Assembly (NCBI GenBank): GCA_944380305.1
Contig: CALWHF010000005.1
Coordinates: 1 to 64,000 of the forward strand
DNA: 64,000 nucleotides
Source: an uncultured Christensenellaceae bacterium
GTDB taxonomy: Bacteria; Bacillota; Clostridia; Christensenellales; UBA3700
Direction of reading: 5' to 3'
The notes beneath the pieces were generated by a model. That model worked only from the letters and a program-made list of their open reading frames with translations. It did no database searches and was not told the DNA's origin. The translations under genes and the position numbers were made by a program. Numbering within the stretch: the stretch's first letter is position 1; each line of letters begins with the position of its first letter. Positions 1-8,474 of the stretch are shown here, in pieces.

Positions 1-2
1 TG

Positions 3-68
3 CTTGGTTACAAAACACCGGCAGATTTGTTTGAACAGGAATTGCAAAAAGTGTTGCACTTGGTTTGA
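3..68 (+). pseudogene. C-terminal end of an IS30-family transposase (cut by window start)
   Basis: The first bases encode LGYKTPADLFEQELQKVLHL followed by V and a stop. This is the characteristic end of IS30-family transposases: a GYKTP motif shortly before a terminal helix ending near LHL. Only 21 residues lie in the window, so it cannot be said whether the transposase to the left is intact. The right end of the element should lie just downstream of the stop, but I could not identify the terminal inverted repeat without its partner. If the copy is complete, the Nudix gene next to it sits directly at an insertion boundary. Confidence 0.6.
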
Positions 69-115
69 CAATTCACCTCAGGATCGGTTCCGTGTTCTTG
101 TCCTAAGGGCAGACG

Positions 116-622
116 TCAGAGCGCAATGCCTTCGCGCGTAAAGAATTCTAAAAGTCTTTTTACATTGCTCTGCACCAGCTCGCCTGCATTTATCATTGCC
201 GAAAGTTCTTCGGCGTTGACCCATTTGTAGTCGCAGGTCTCGCCCTTCTGAAGTCTGACCGAAGATTTGTCGCAGCCCGTTTCGCAAAAGAACACGAAAT
301 ATATGGCACGCTTAATTTTGTCGACGATGCGACTGAGCTGCTCGAGTTTTCCGACTGAAAGTCCCGTCTCTTCGTAGAGTTCGCGTTTTGCGCACTCCAG
401 TTTGTTTTCGCCTTTGAGGGCAGAGCCTCCCGCGGTGGCTTCGTAATATCCCGCATAGGTTTGTTTCGACGGGTCTCGTTTCATCAGAAGATAGTCGCCG
501 TCGGCATGTCTGACTATGACTTCGCAGACCATGTGATAGATCCCCTTGGGGATCGGGTTTCCGCGTATCAAGGTAATACCCGCGGCGGAGCCGTCCTTAA
601 AGTAGCCGTCCCAGAATTCCAT
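116..622 (-). CDS. Nudix hydrolase
   Basis: A 168-residue Nudix-fold pyrophosphohydrolase that would cleave a nucleoside diphosphate linked to another moiety; the substrate cannot be read from the sequence. The Nudix box is complete at residues 66-88 (G-x5-E-x7-REL-x-EE-x-GL), so the metal-binding helix is intact. The preceding segment YYEATAGG is the usual entry to the box. Length is normal for a single-domain member. The ATG at 622 is preceded on the minus strand by AAAGGAG. It stands alone, between the transposase remnant and a gene on the same strand about 400 bases away. A housekeeping or nucleotide-pool-cleaning role is only an inference. Confidence 0.85.
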   Translation of the reverse strand: MEFWDGYFKDGSAAGITLIRGNPIPKGIYHMVCEVIVRHADGDYLLMKRDPSKQTYAGYYEATAGGSALKGENKLECAKRELYEETGLSVGKLEQLSRIVDKIKRAIYFVFFCETGCDKSSVRLQKGETCDYKWVNAEELSAMINAGELVQSNVKRLLEFFTREGIAL

Positions 623-1023
623 GATAACTCCTTTATCGTATAGGAAAGTAAAACTTTACCTTATATTATCCACGGAAAGAATAAAAAAGCAACGGATTTA
701 TCTTATATCAATGTAAAAAATATGTAAAGAACGGAGAAATAAAAAGTAGATGCTCTGTACGTCAATACCAGTAGAAAGGAGAGAGTCGCGTTGATTTTGC
801 CGAAAAGCCGCGTTTTCGGCATATTAAACGGTTTTTTATAAGCATATTTCGGTTTATGGATTATCCGTATGTCGAAACACAAAATCACGCACTTGTTCCG
901 ATACGAATCTTTACGCGTTTTGTCGCCGTCCGACCTAAGACTTTATCGTATTATCCGAGCGAAAGCCGAAAAGAGAGGCGTTTGCCGAAGTCGACAAAAA
1001 AAGAAGCCGCCTGCCTCGGACGG
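623..1023. other. Intergenic, no gene recognised
   Basis: About 400 bases between two minus-strand genes. The half next to the Nudix gene is AT-rich and probably holds its promoter. I see no convincing coding sequence, RNA gene or repeat; the open frames here have no start context and no protein-like composition. Confidence 0.5.
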
Positions 1024-1929
1024 TCATCGGGAATCGGAACGGGGATCGCCCGAGGCAAAGCCCGCAAAGGACATCTCGAAAAGAGATGCGGGAAGATCGC
1101 CGCCGTTTTCGAGGCGGAACATAAATTCGTTTATGAGATATAAAGACCTCTGCACCGCTTCTTCCGCCATTTCGTAAAAATCCGAGTTTTTCGTTTCGGT
1201 CGATCCGACGTATGCGGGATACGCGCGTCTGTTTTCGTTTGCGAAATCCGTGTCGGGTTCTTTTTCGTCGGGAAGAAAGAATCCCGTGATGTAGTTTGGA
1301 TACCCGAGTTTTTTCGAGGCGATCTTCAGCACGGCGCAGGAAAGACAACGGGGTTTGAGAAATACCTTCTGGTAGCGGTACATCCTGGACGGAAGTTTGC
1401 ACAGAAGTCTGTACGGTACGTCGACGGAAAACAGCGGGTCGATCGCGTCGTACCACACGTCGGCGAGGCTGTGTGCCGCACGGGAAGTCGTCGGCAAAAC
1501 TTCTTTTAAATGCGGATTTTGCTCCGTTTTTTTCAACATAAGACGGTCGAGTCTGGTCTCGAGCATCATGTGCAGACTGCGATAGAGATGCTCGGGATAA
1601 TAGTCTCGCATGCGGGTTTCGGATTCGTGCAGGATATACGGGTGAGCGATCGAGTCGAGCGCGTAGTGGCAAAGAAGACCGAGAGAATAGACGAGCGGTT
1701 CTTTTCTCTTTTCCTTGCGGCAGTAACCGAGCGCGGCGTTGAAAAGAGCGCAGGTTGACTCTTTGTGAGTACGCGCGCCGTAACCCTTGAACTGTCCGAA
1801 AGCGTAGAAGAGCAGATCTCCGCCTTGTGCGCCGAGTATGAAACAGTCGGAGCAGTCCGAGAGCAGAGCGAGCCCGCTTTTTTCCATTGTCTTTTTCGCG
1901 ACGAGGTAGTGCGAGAAATATGACGGCAT
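1024..1929 (-). CDS. Zinc-dependent phospholipase C-like protein
   Basis: A 301-residue protein of the bacterial zinc-dependent phospholipase C/S1-P1 nuclease-like family. Visible family features are an N-terminal helix with an early His (MPSYFSHYLVAKK), the motif GAQGGDLLFY at about residues 33-42 and the His-rich helix HYALDSIAHPYIL around residues 88-100, which supply metal ligands. There is no signal peptide, so the Clostridia cytoplasmic/unknown-substrate subgroup is likelier than a secreted toxin. The start ATG at 1929 follows CGGAGGACAAT. It is monocistronic. The family is clear; the substrate is unknown. Confidence 0.75.
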   Translation of the reverse strand: MPSYFSHYLVAKKTMEKSGLALLSDCSDCFILGAQGGDLLFYAFGQFKGYGARTHKESTCALFNAALGYCRKEKRKEPLVYSLGLLCHYALDSIAHPYILHESETRMRDYYPEHLYRSLHMMLETRLDRLMLKKTEQNPHLKEVLPTTSRAAHSLADVWYDAIDPLFSVDVPYRLLCKLPSRMYRYQKVFLKPRCLSCAVLKIASKKLGYPNYITGFFLPDEKEPDTDFANENRRAYPAYVGSTETKNSDFYEMAEEAVQRSLYLINEFMFRLENGGDLPASLFEMSFAGFASGDPRSDSR

Positions 1930-2142
1930 ATTGTCCTCCGTTAATCGTTATTATAACAGAAAGTCGCGCGCGAGGCAACGGAAACGACAGTCGGAGCGTC
2001 ATTTCAGAGGATAAAAGAAGGAAGGAAAGACCCGTGATATACGCGGGAGCTTTCGCGTGGCGTACTCGCTATACCCGCGAGCTTTACCGTGTTGCAAGCG
2101 CGCTTTATCGGGCGACGCGAGAGGCGGGAATGAAACTCGGTA

Positions 2143-2171
2143 TTGACTCAAAGGGGACAAGAGGTTATAAT
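2143..2171 (+). promoter_or_regulatory. Sigma-70-type promoter of the signal-peptide membrane protein
   Basis: TTGACT (2143-2148), a 17-base spacer and TATAAT (2166-2171). It is the only strong promoter in the 400-base gap and points at the gene starting in the 2290-2340 region, which would give a leader of more than 100 bases. Confidence 0.6.
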
Positions 2172-2336
2172 GAGATTGAAGCAATCGACGAATCGAAGGC
2201 AACGACCCACGAATCTTGACCGCCACGCCGTTTCCGACAGGAGCAGAGACGGCATTGCCGACCCGCAAGCGTATCTGAAAAGAGAGGAGTTGATAGCGTC
2301 GCGAAGAAGTCTAAAGTTTTAACAATTTTTGTATCC

Positions 2337-3743
2337 GTGTTGATTATATGCGTATTTTTTGCATGCGCTCCGGTCGCATTCGCCACACCTGCATACGTTC
2401 GGGAAGACGGAAGGGATGCGCTCTCTCTTGCCGCCTCGTCGCTCGGCAACGTCGTGTTGGAAAGTGTGGAAGTGGTGATAAACGCAGACGTCTTTCCCGA
2501 GGCAAGCCACAGTTCCGAGGAATACACCAACGTCGTTACGGCGGAATACACTTTTGACAACCTGTCCGACGGGGATGCGTATCTCGGAGTGCTTTTTTCA
2601 AACAGCGTCCCCGAGTATATCTCCTATTACGACGATTATCGGAAGGTCGGATTTGACGGCGCGGAAGCGGAAACAGAGAAGAGGACTACGCCCGTCGTCA
2701 GGAGCGACGAGGACAGAAAACTGTTCGCGCTCGCACTGACTTCGTCGTACGACCCCGACGCGGATATAAGCCCCGACGCAAAGGTGTACGTCTACAGATA
2801 CAGGGTGAAAGGATTCCCCGTAGAGAAAAACGTGCAGGCTGTCGTCACGGCAGAGCCTTACGGCGTGCCGATATTCGCCGACGACGCGCAGGTCGAGGGC
2901 AAATATATGGAAATAGATATAAAAGACAGATGTTTCGATCTGACGACGGTAGGAGAGCCGCTTGGCGAAGACTTCGGGATAGTGTTTTCCTCTTCCGGCG
3001 ACAACTATATCGACGGGGTGATCTGCGAGAGGGAGCTTGTCAGAGAGACCACTGTCAGAGAGTGGGTGTTCTCTCAAACAGGAGGAACAGAGCCGGACAA
3101 AGATATTTACGCTTGCACGGTCGCAAAGGTCGCCAGGGCGGAATATCCCGTTTTCGTCATGTCTGAAATTTTTTCGGACAGGACGTCGAAGTATGATTTT
3201 GTCGAAGTTTCCGTGCCTAAGGGCGGGACGACGGTGATGAGGGTGGAAGAGCCGTTCTTCCCGTGGATAGACGAGGGATATACTCCCACCATCTACCCTT
3301 CGACGGTATGCGTGCCCGTTGCCGAAAAGGCGCAGGATTTTTCTATGACGGTAGAGGTGAAGACTCCGTATTATATCAAATCGGGAGCGTCTTATGTGAG
3401 TACGGCTGACGGCTATATCCTGAAATACACCTCCTCCGCTAATGACGGCATATCTTTCATACTGTGTGGAAAGGAGAGTTATTCAAAGGGCAGGACCAAT
3501 CTGTGGCCGCTCGTCGCAATAGGAATATTGATAGCCACTCCGTTTATCATATTGTTCGTGCTGGTGGTCCCTGTTGCCGTGCTTGTGGCGATAGTGGGAG
3601 GCTTGGCATATCTGATAATCGCGCTGATAAAACTTATATTCGGCATAGGCGTGTCGGTAAAAGACACAGGTAAAGGCGGCGGAAAGAAAAACAGAAAAGG
3701 CAAAAAGAAAGATAACGGAGACGACGAATTTCTCGAAATATAG
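2337..3743 (+). CDS. Secreted/membrane-anchored protein of unknown function
   Basis: A 468-residue protein, or longer (see start). It begins with a hydrophobic signal sequence ending in CAPVAFA, followed by about 370 residues of extracytoplasmic sequence rich in beta-type Val/Tyr/Asp, then two closely spaced hydrophobic segments (about residues 385-440) and a Lys/Gly-rich cytoplasmic tail. No family is recognised. The start is odd: the GTG at 2337 leaves the signal peptide without its basic n-region, yet the frame stays open upstream and reads AKKSKVLTIFVSVL directly before it. The best ribosome-binding site (AGAGAGGAG, 2281-2289) is placed for a start near 2298, which is a GTC codon. Either a nonstandard start is used or a base is wrong. 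Confidence 0.65.
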   Translation: MLIICVFFACAPVAFATPAYVREDGRDALSLAASSLGNVVLESVEVVINADVFPEASHSSEEYTNVVTAEYTFDNLSDGDAYLGVLFSNSVPEYISYYDDYRKVGFDGAEAETEKRTTPVVRSDEDRKLFALALTSSYDPDADISPDAKVYVYRYRVKGFPVEKNVQAVVTAEPYGVPIFADDAQVEGKYMEIDIKDRCFDLTTVGEPLGEDFGIVFSSSGDNYIDGVICERELVRETTVREWVFSQTGGTEPDKDIYACTVAKVARAEYPVFVMSEIFSDRTSKYDFVEVSVPKGGTTVMRVEEPFFPWIDEGYTPTIYPSTVCVPVAEKAQDFSMTVEVKTPYYIKSGASYVSTADGYILKYTSSANDGISFILCGKESYSKGRTNLWPLVAIGILIATPFIILFVLVVPVAVLVAIVGGLAYLIIALIKLIFGIGVSVKDTGKGGGKKNRKGKKKDNGDDEFLEI

Positions 3744-3768
3744 CCCCGTTCGTCATACTGAATCAATG

Positions 3769-3798
3769 TCGCGCGGCGTATTGTCGCGCGATTTTTTA
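3769..3798 (+). terminator. Rho-independent terminator
   Basis: TCGCGCG and CGCGCGA arms around an 8-9 base loop, followed by a T6 run, just after the membrane protein gene. Confidence 0.75.
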
Positions 3799-3837
3799 GG
3801 GCAGATCTCTTGCGCGCGCAAGCGTGCTTTATCTCGC

Positions 3838-3866
3838 TTGCGGTTTCCCGAAACATAGTATATAAT
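3838..3866 (+). promoter_or_regulatory. tilS promoter placed for a leaderless transcript
   Basis: TTGCGG (3838-3843), a 17-base spacer and TATAAT (3861-3866). The tilS ATG at 3874 lies 7 bases past the -10 element, where transcription should start, and no ribosome-binding site precedes it. Confidence 0.6.
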
Positions 3867-3873
3867 ATTATAT

Positions 3874-5175
3874 ATGCGCGAAAAACTCATCGGGGAAGAG
3901 GGGGTAAAGCTCCTTTCCCGTTTCAAAAAACTCGCAATAGCCGTCAGCGGAGGCAGGGACAGCATGGCACTGCTCGATTGGTTCGTGTCGTCGGGAGAAT
4001 ACGGCGGCGAATTTTTCGCCGTGCACGTCAATCACAACCTGCGCGGGGAAAATTCGGACGCGGACTGCGAGCTCGTCCGCGATTACTGTCGAGAGAAAGG
4101 AGTCTCGCTCAGGGTTTACAGCGAGGACGTCGCGAGTTTCTGCAAGCAGGGCGGTTACGGTCTGGAGCAGGGAGCGAGACTCGTCAGGCGCAGGATATTC
4201 AAAGAACTGACTCAAAGCGGAGAGGCGGAAAGGATCGTCACCGCGCACCATATGCAGGACTTTGCCGAGAGCGTGCTGATGCACGTCTTCAGAGGCAGCG
4301 GCATAGACGGGCTGTGCGGTATAAGAGAGGACGACGGCACGACGGTGCGCCCGTTGCTGCATACCGACAGGAAAGAGATAGAGAGTTACATCGAAAGCCG
4401 AGGCGTAAAATACCGCGACGACGAGAGTAATTTCGACGACAGCTATACGCGCAATTATCTGCGCAACACGGTGATGCCGATGATAAGGAAGGCGTACCCG
4501 AATCTGGACGGTTCGCTCGCCGTGTTGGCGAGACAGGCGGGTCACGCGCGTTCGTATATCGAAGGCAACAGTCCTCGCCCGACCGTCGGGGACGGTGAGG
4601 CGGTGCTGGATATAAGCGCGCTTTATCAGCCCGAGGCGATAGCGTCGGCAAGCATATTCAAAGCCCTCGAGGCGATAGACGCGAGAGTGGACTGCGAAGG
4701 AGTGCACATCGATGCTGTAAAGTCGCTCAAAGACAAAAAAACAGGCACCCGTGTCTGTCTTCCGCATAATGTCGAAGTGGAGAGGAACAAGGATAAGCTA
4801 TATTTTTACCGTAGGGAACAAAAAGACTACGGAGAATACGCGTATTCCGACGGCAGTTTCCGCATTGGCGGCAGAGAGGTAGCCGTAGCCGAAGGCAAGG
4901 GTGCAAATTACTTCGATGCCGACAAGATCCCCGCCGACGCCGTGATAAGGACGAGGCGCGAGGGTGACAGGTTCAAGCGTTTCAAGGGCGGAGAAAAGTC
5001 TCTCGGCGATTACTTTACGGATAAGGGTTATCCCCTTCATCTGAGAGACAACGTGCCGCTGATAGCGTCTGGTAGCGAAGTGCTCGTTATATGCGGCGTA
5101 GAAATATCCGACAGGGTAAAGACGGACGAAAACACAAAAAACGTAAGACACATAGAGATAAACTGCCGCGACTGA
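3874..5175 (+). CDS. tilS: tRNA(Ile)-lysidine synthase TilS
   Basis: A 433-residue ATP-dependent enzyme that converts C34 of the tRNA(Ile) CAU anticodon to lysidine, an essential step for reading AUA codons. The N-type ATP pyrophosphatase PP-loop is SGGRDS at residues 25-30, followed by the family motif HVNHNLRGENSDAD near residue 50. The C-terminal part has the TilS-specific substrate domain with RTRREGDRFKRF. Length is normal. It heads a collinear run (tilS, hpt, cca, rmuC, PHP) with short gaps or overlaps; tilS-hpt adjacency is common in Firmicutes. Translation is probably from a leaderless mRNA. Confidence 0.93.
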   Translation: MREKLIGEEGVKLLSRFKKLAIAVSGGRDSMALLDWFVSSGEYGGEFFAVHVNHNLRGENSDADCELVRDYCREKGVSLRVYSEDVASFCKQGGYGLEQGARLVRRRIFKELTQSGEAERIVTAHHMQDFAESVLMHVFRGSGIDGLCGIREDDGTTVRPLLHTDRKEIESYIESRGVKYRDDESNFDDSYTRNYLRNTVMPMIRKAYPNLDGSLAVLARQAGHARSYIEGNSPRPTVGDGEAVLDISALYQPEAIASASIFKALEAIDARVDCEGVHIDAVKSLKDKKTGTRVCLPHNVEVERNKDKLYFYRREQKDYGEYAYSDGSFRIGGREVAVAEGKGANYFDADKIPADAVIRTRREGDRFKRFKGGEKSLGDYFTDKGYPLHLRDNVPLIASGSEVLVICGVEISDRVKTDENTKNVRHIEINCRD

Positions 5176-5198
5176 CGGCTTGATACAACGGAGAATTT

Positions 5199-5735
5199 AT
5201 GTACGACAAAAAAGTGGAAAAGGTGCTGATCACCAGAGAACAGATCGAAAAGAGGACTGACGAACTCGCCAAGCGTATCTCTGAGGACTACAAGGGCAAA
5301 AGACTGATAATGATATGCGTGCTGACGGGCGCGATGGTCTTTTTCGCCGACCTTATAAGAAAGATAGACGTGCCGCTCGAAGTGGATACGATAGTGGCGT
5401 CGAGCTACGGATCGGGCACGACGACGAGCGGGAGCGTGCGCATATCCAAAGATATAAAGTACGATATTTCTGGCAAATCGGTCATTCTCGTCGAGGACAT
5501 AATCGATACGGGCGTGACGCTCAAGACGCTGACGAAAATGCTGATGACCCGTGCTCCCGAAAGCCTGAGGGTCTGCGCTCTTCTCGACAAGCCGTCGAGG
5601 AGGAAGGTGGATTTCGAGGGCGATTACGTCGGCTTCAGCATACCCGACGAATTCGTGGTGGGTTACGGTCTCGATTATGCCGAGCAGTACCGCAATCTGC
5701 CCGAGGTCTGCATATACAGGCCCGACGGAGAGTGA
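5199..5735 (+). CDS. hpt: Hypoxanthine phosphoribosyltransferase
   Basis: A 178-residue purine-salvage enzyme that makes IMP or GMP from hypoxanthine or guanine plus PRPP. The PRPP-binding loop VILVEDIIDTG lies at about residues 95-105, the flexible SYGSGTTTSG loop at about 69-78, and the purine-specificity segment DKPSRR plus DEFVVGYGLDY near the C-terminus. All catalytic elements of the type I phosphoribosyltransferase fold are visible. It starts 23 bases after tilS (ACGGAG upstream) and is followed by the cca start one base after its stop, so it is translated within the tilS operon. Confidence 0.95.
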   Translation: MYDKKVEKVLITREQIEKRTDELAKRISEDYKGKRLIMICVLTGAMVFFADLIRKIDVPLEVDTIVASSYGSGTTTSGSVRISKDIKYDISGKSVILVEDIIDTGVTLKTLTKMLMTRAPESLRVCALLDKPSRRKVDFEGDYVGFSIPDEFVVGYGLDYAEQYRNLPEVCIYRPDGE

Positions 5736-5736
5736 C

Positions 5737-7095
5737 ATGGAATTTCCGTCCGCGCTCGAGGGGATAGCAGAGGCTTTTCCGACAAAACTGTACCTCGTCG
5801 GAGGCGCGGTCAGAGACGCGTTGCGCGGAGAGAAAGTAGAAGACTACGATCTGGCGGGCGCGGCGACTCCCGAAGTCGTCAGGGAAACTCTGACTGCGGC
5901 GGGATACAGGGTCGTGGACAGTTCGCCGAGGCTGGGCACGCTGATAATCGTAGCGGGCGGCAGGCATTTCGAATACACGGCTTTCCGCACGGACAGCTAT
6001 CCTGAGGGCAGCGGCGCGCATAAGCCCGACAAGGTCGTATTCACCGACGATCTCGGGCAGGATTGCAGACGGCGCGACTTCAGGTGCAACGCGATATATT
6101 ACGATATAAAGGACAGAAAACTGGTCGATCCGCTCGGCGGACAAGAAGACGTAAAGGCGCGAGTGCTGAGAACGACGAGAGACGCCCGCGAAGTGTTCTG
6201 CGAGGACGGGCTGAGGATAATGCGGCTCGTCAGGTTCGTTTCCACGCTGGGGTTTACGCCCGACGACGAGGCGACGACCGCGGCGAAAGAACTGGTCGGA
6301 CGGCTTGCCGACGTGTCTGCGGAGAGGATAAGAGAAGAACTCGACAAGACTCTTGCGGGAAAACACGTTCTCGACGCGTTGCATCTCGCACGCGATACCG
6401 GCGCGATAAGCGTCGTGATCCCCGAGCTTGCCGCAAACGACGGAATAGTCCAGCCGCCCGCGGTGCACGCGTACGACGTACTGGAACATTCTTTCAGGAC
6501 TACGGCGGCGGCGAGAGAGGATATAAGGCTTGCCGCGTTGCTGCACGACGTCGGAAAGGCGGTCGCGCTCGAAAGGGACGGCAATATGCACAACCACGCG
6601 CTGTACGGGGCGGACATGGCGGAGGAGGTCACTAAGAGGCTCAGATACCCTAACGCCGTTATAGAGGAGACAAAGACGCTCGTAGCCGAGCATATGTACG
6701 ACATAAACGCGAACGCGAAAGAAGTCAAACTGCGCAGATTCGTCGCGCGGAATCACGGGCACATAGACAAGCTGATCGCGCTGGTCAGGGCTGACAGCGC
6801 GGGTACGGGGATTTTCACCGACTGCCCGAGGGCGGACAGATTCGACGCTACGCTCGCGAAGATGAGAGCCGATGGCGTTCCGTTCACGGTCAGGGAACTT
6901 GCAGTCGACGGCAACGACCTGAAAAAATTCGGACTCAGAGGCGAAAAGATAGGAGAAACGCAACGCACGCTTCTCGATGCTTGCATAGAGGGAAGGCAGA
7001 AGAACGAAAAAAGCGGGTTGCTCGCGCTTGTGGCGAGACTCGCAAAAAGCGGCAACCCGACGACTCGTCGGAGCGCGGCGAAGGAGGAAAGATGA
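5737..7095 (+). CDS. cca: CCA tRNA nucleotidyltransferase with HD domain
   Basis: A 452-residue class II tRNA nucleotidyltransferase that adds or repairs the 3-prime CCA end of tRNAs. The head domain has YLVGGAVRDALRG at about residues 18-30 and the catalytic DYDLAG pair of carboxylates at about 36-41. The neck has the RRDFRCNAIYYD motif and the NTP-selecting EDGLRIMRLVRF. The C-terminal third is an HD domain (HLHDVGK-type motif LLHDVGKAVALERD) as in many Clostridia CCA enzymes. The ATG at 5737 is chosen: it fits the conserved N-terminus and sits one base after the hpt stop. The stop overlaps the rmuC ATG (ATGA). Confidence 0.92.
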   Translation: MEFPSALEGIAEAFPTKLYLVGGAVRDALRGEKVEDYDLAGAATPEVVRETLTAAGYRVVDSSPRLGTLIIVAGGRHFEYTAFRTDSYPEGSGAHKPDKVVFTDDLGQDCRRRDFRCNAIYYDIKDRKLVDPLGGQEDVKARVLRTTRDAREVFCEDGLRIMRLVRFVSTLGFTPDDEATTAAKELVGRLADVSAERIREELDKTLAGKHVLDALHLARDTGAISVVIPELAANDGIVQPPAVHAYDVLEHSFRTTAAAREDIRLAALLHDVGKAVALERDGNMHNHALYGADMAEEVTKRLRYPNAVIEETKTLVAEHMYDINANAKEVKLRRFVARNHGHIDKLIALVRADSAGTGIFTDCPRADRFDATLAKMRADGVPFTVRELAVDGNDLKKFGLRGEKIGETQRTLLDACIEGRQKNEKSGLLALVARLAKSGNPTTRRSAAKEER

Positions 7096-8474
7096 CATTA
7101 CCCGAAATACTCACGGTGGCGTTTTCGGCGGCGGCATGCGTGCTCGCGCTGATAGCGGCGATAGCCGTGCTGGCGAATAAAAAAGGCGGACAAAAAACGG
7201 ATACCGATCAGATCGTGGACAACATAGGAGACGCGGTCAATCTGATCAACGACAATACGAGAAAGGAGACGGCGGCGGCGAAAGAAGTCGTGGTCACTTC
7301 GTTCACGGCGGCAAACACCGCGACCGTGACCGCTCTCGATGCGCAGCTCAAGAGTTTCGGCGACAGCATACGCGATTTCAAGGGCGACGTCGGCCGTAAC
7401 CTCGACGAGACGAGGAGACTCCTCAAAGAGAACGAGGATGCGACGCGTACCGCGTTCGCGAACAATCTCGAGCAGGTCAGAAAGGAATTCAAGCAGAGCG
7501 TGGACGATATGAGAAAGTCTGTCGCCGACGATCTGAAGAGCGTGCGCGAGGACAACGAGAAACAGCTCACGCAGATGAGAAAGACGGTCGAGGAAAAGCT
7601 CGCCGAGACGCTCGATACTCGCGTTAAAAACGCATTCGAGCAGGTCAACAAGAGTCTCGAGTCCGTTCAGCGCAGTTTCGGCGAGATGAAAGAGCTTACG
7701 GGCAGCGTCAACAATCTGACCCGCGTATTTGCCAACGTAAAGGCGCGCGGCAACTGGGGCGAAGTGTCGCTCGAGAGCCTTCTCGACCAGATACTGACGC
7801 CCGACCAGTACGAGAAACAGTTTGCCGTCGCGAGGTCTGAAAACACCAGGGTGGATTTCGCGATAGCAATGCCCGGACAGGGAGGAGAGAAAGTCTATCT
7901 GCCGATAGACGCGAAATTCCCGATCACCGATTACGAAAACCTTATCGCGGCGAGCGAAAGGGGAGACGCGGCGGCAGCGGCGGCGGCGAGAAAGGCGTTG
8001 TTAGAACGCGTCAGACAAGAGGCGCAGAGCATAAACAATAAGTACGTCAAACCGCCTAAGACGACCAATTTCGCTATGCTTTACGTCCCCAACGAGGGCT
8101 TGTTCGCCGAGATAATCAGAGACGGCGCGCTGGTTGCAGACCTTCAGGCGAAATACCGCGTCAGCGTCTGCGGACCGACTACGGTCACCGCGCTTCTCAA
8201 CAGCTTGCAGATGGGCTTCACTTCGCTGAAGATACAGAAGAAGAGCGCGGAGATAATCAAGCAGATGACGGGCATAAGCACCGATTTTGCGAAGTTTACC
8301 GATCTTCTCGGCACGGTACGCGACCGCGCGAATAAGGTCATAGGCGCGATAGACGATCTCGACAAGCGCAACGAGCTGATAGGCAAGAGACTGAAGAAAG
8401 TCGGCGAGATAGAGGGCGTGGACACCGCGTATCTCGAAGTCGCGGCAGGCAAGGACGGGGAGGACGACAGATGA
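7092..8474 (+). CDS. rmuC: RmuC-family DNA recombination protein
   Basis: A 460-residue RmuC homologue, a family thought to restrict DNA inversions or rearrangements near short inverted repeats and predicted to have a nuclease-like core. It has one N-terminal membrane-anchoring helix (about residues 8-27), a long coiled coil (about 40-210), then the conserved core with NLTRVFANVKARGNWGE, PIDAKFPITDYE and MLYVPNEG. The start overlaps cca by four bases (ATGA) and follows GGAGGAA. The stop again overlaps the next gene by four bases, so the two are translationally coupled. Confidence 0.92.
   Translation: MTLPEILTVAFSAAACVLALIAAIAVLANKKGGQKTDTDQIVDNIGDAVNLINDNTRKETAAAKEVVVTSFTAANTATVTALDAQLKSFGDSIRDFKGDVGRNLDETRRLLKENEDATRTAFANNLEQVRKEFKQSVDDMRKSVADDLKSVREDNEKQLTQMRKTVEEKLAETLDTRVKNAFEQVNKSLESVQRSFGEMKELTGSVNNLTRVFANVKARGNWGEVSLESLLDQILTPDQYEKQFAVARSENTRVDFAIAMPGQGGEKVYLPIDAKFPITDYENLIAASERGDAAAAAAARKALLERVRQEAQSINNKYVKPPKTTNFAMLYVPNEGLFAEIIRDGALVADLQAKYRVSVCGPTTVTALLNSLQMGFTSLKIQKKSAEIIKQMTGISTDFAKFTDLLGTVRDRANKVIGAIDDLDKRNELIGKRLKKVGEIEGVDTAYLEVAAGKDGEDDR

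Noticed and set aside
2170..2322. 50-codon frame starting inside the TATAAT at 2166
   Set aside because: Its ATG overlaps the promoter -10 and the product is Arg-rich without any hydrophobic core.
5635..7098. Long minus-strand frame (487 codons) opposite cca
   Set aside because: Antisense shadow of a strongly conserved gene; Arg/Val-rich content, no domain and no ribosome-binding site.
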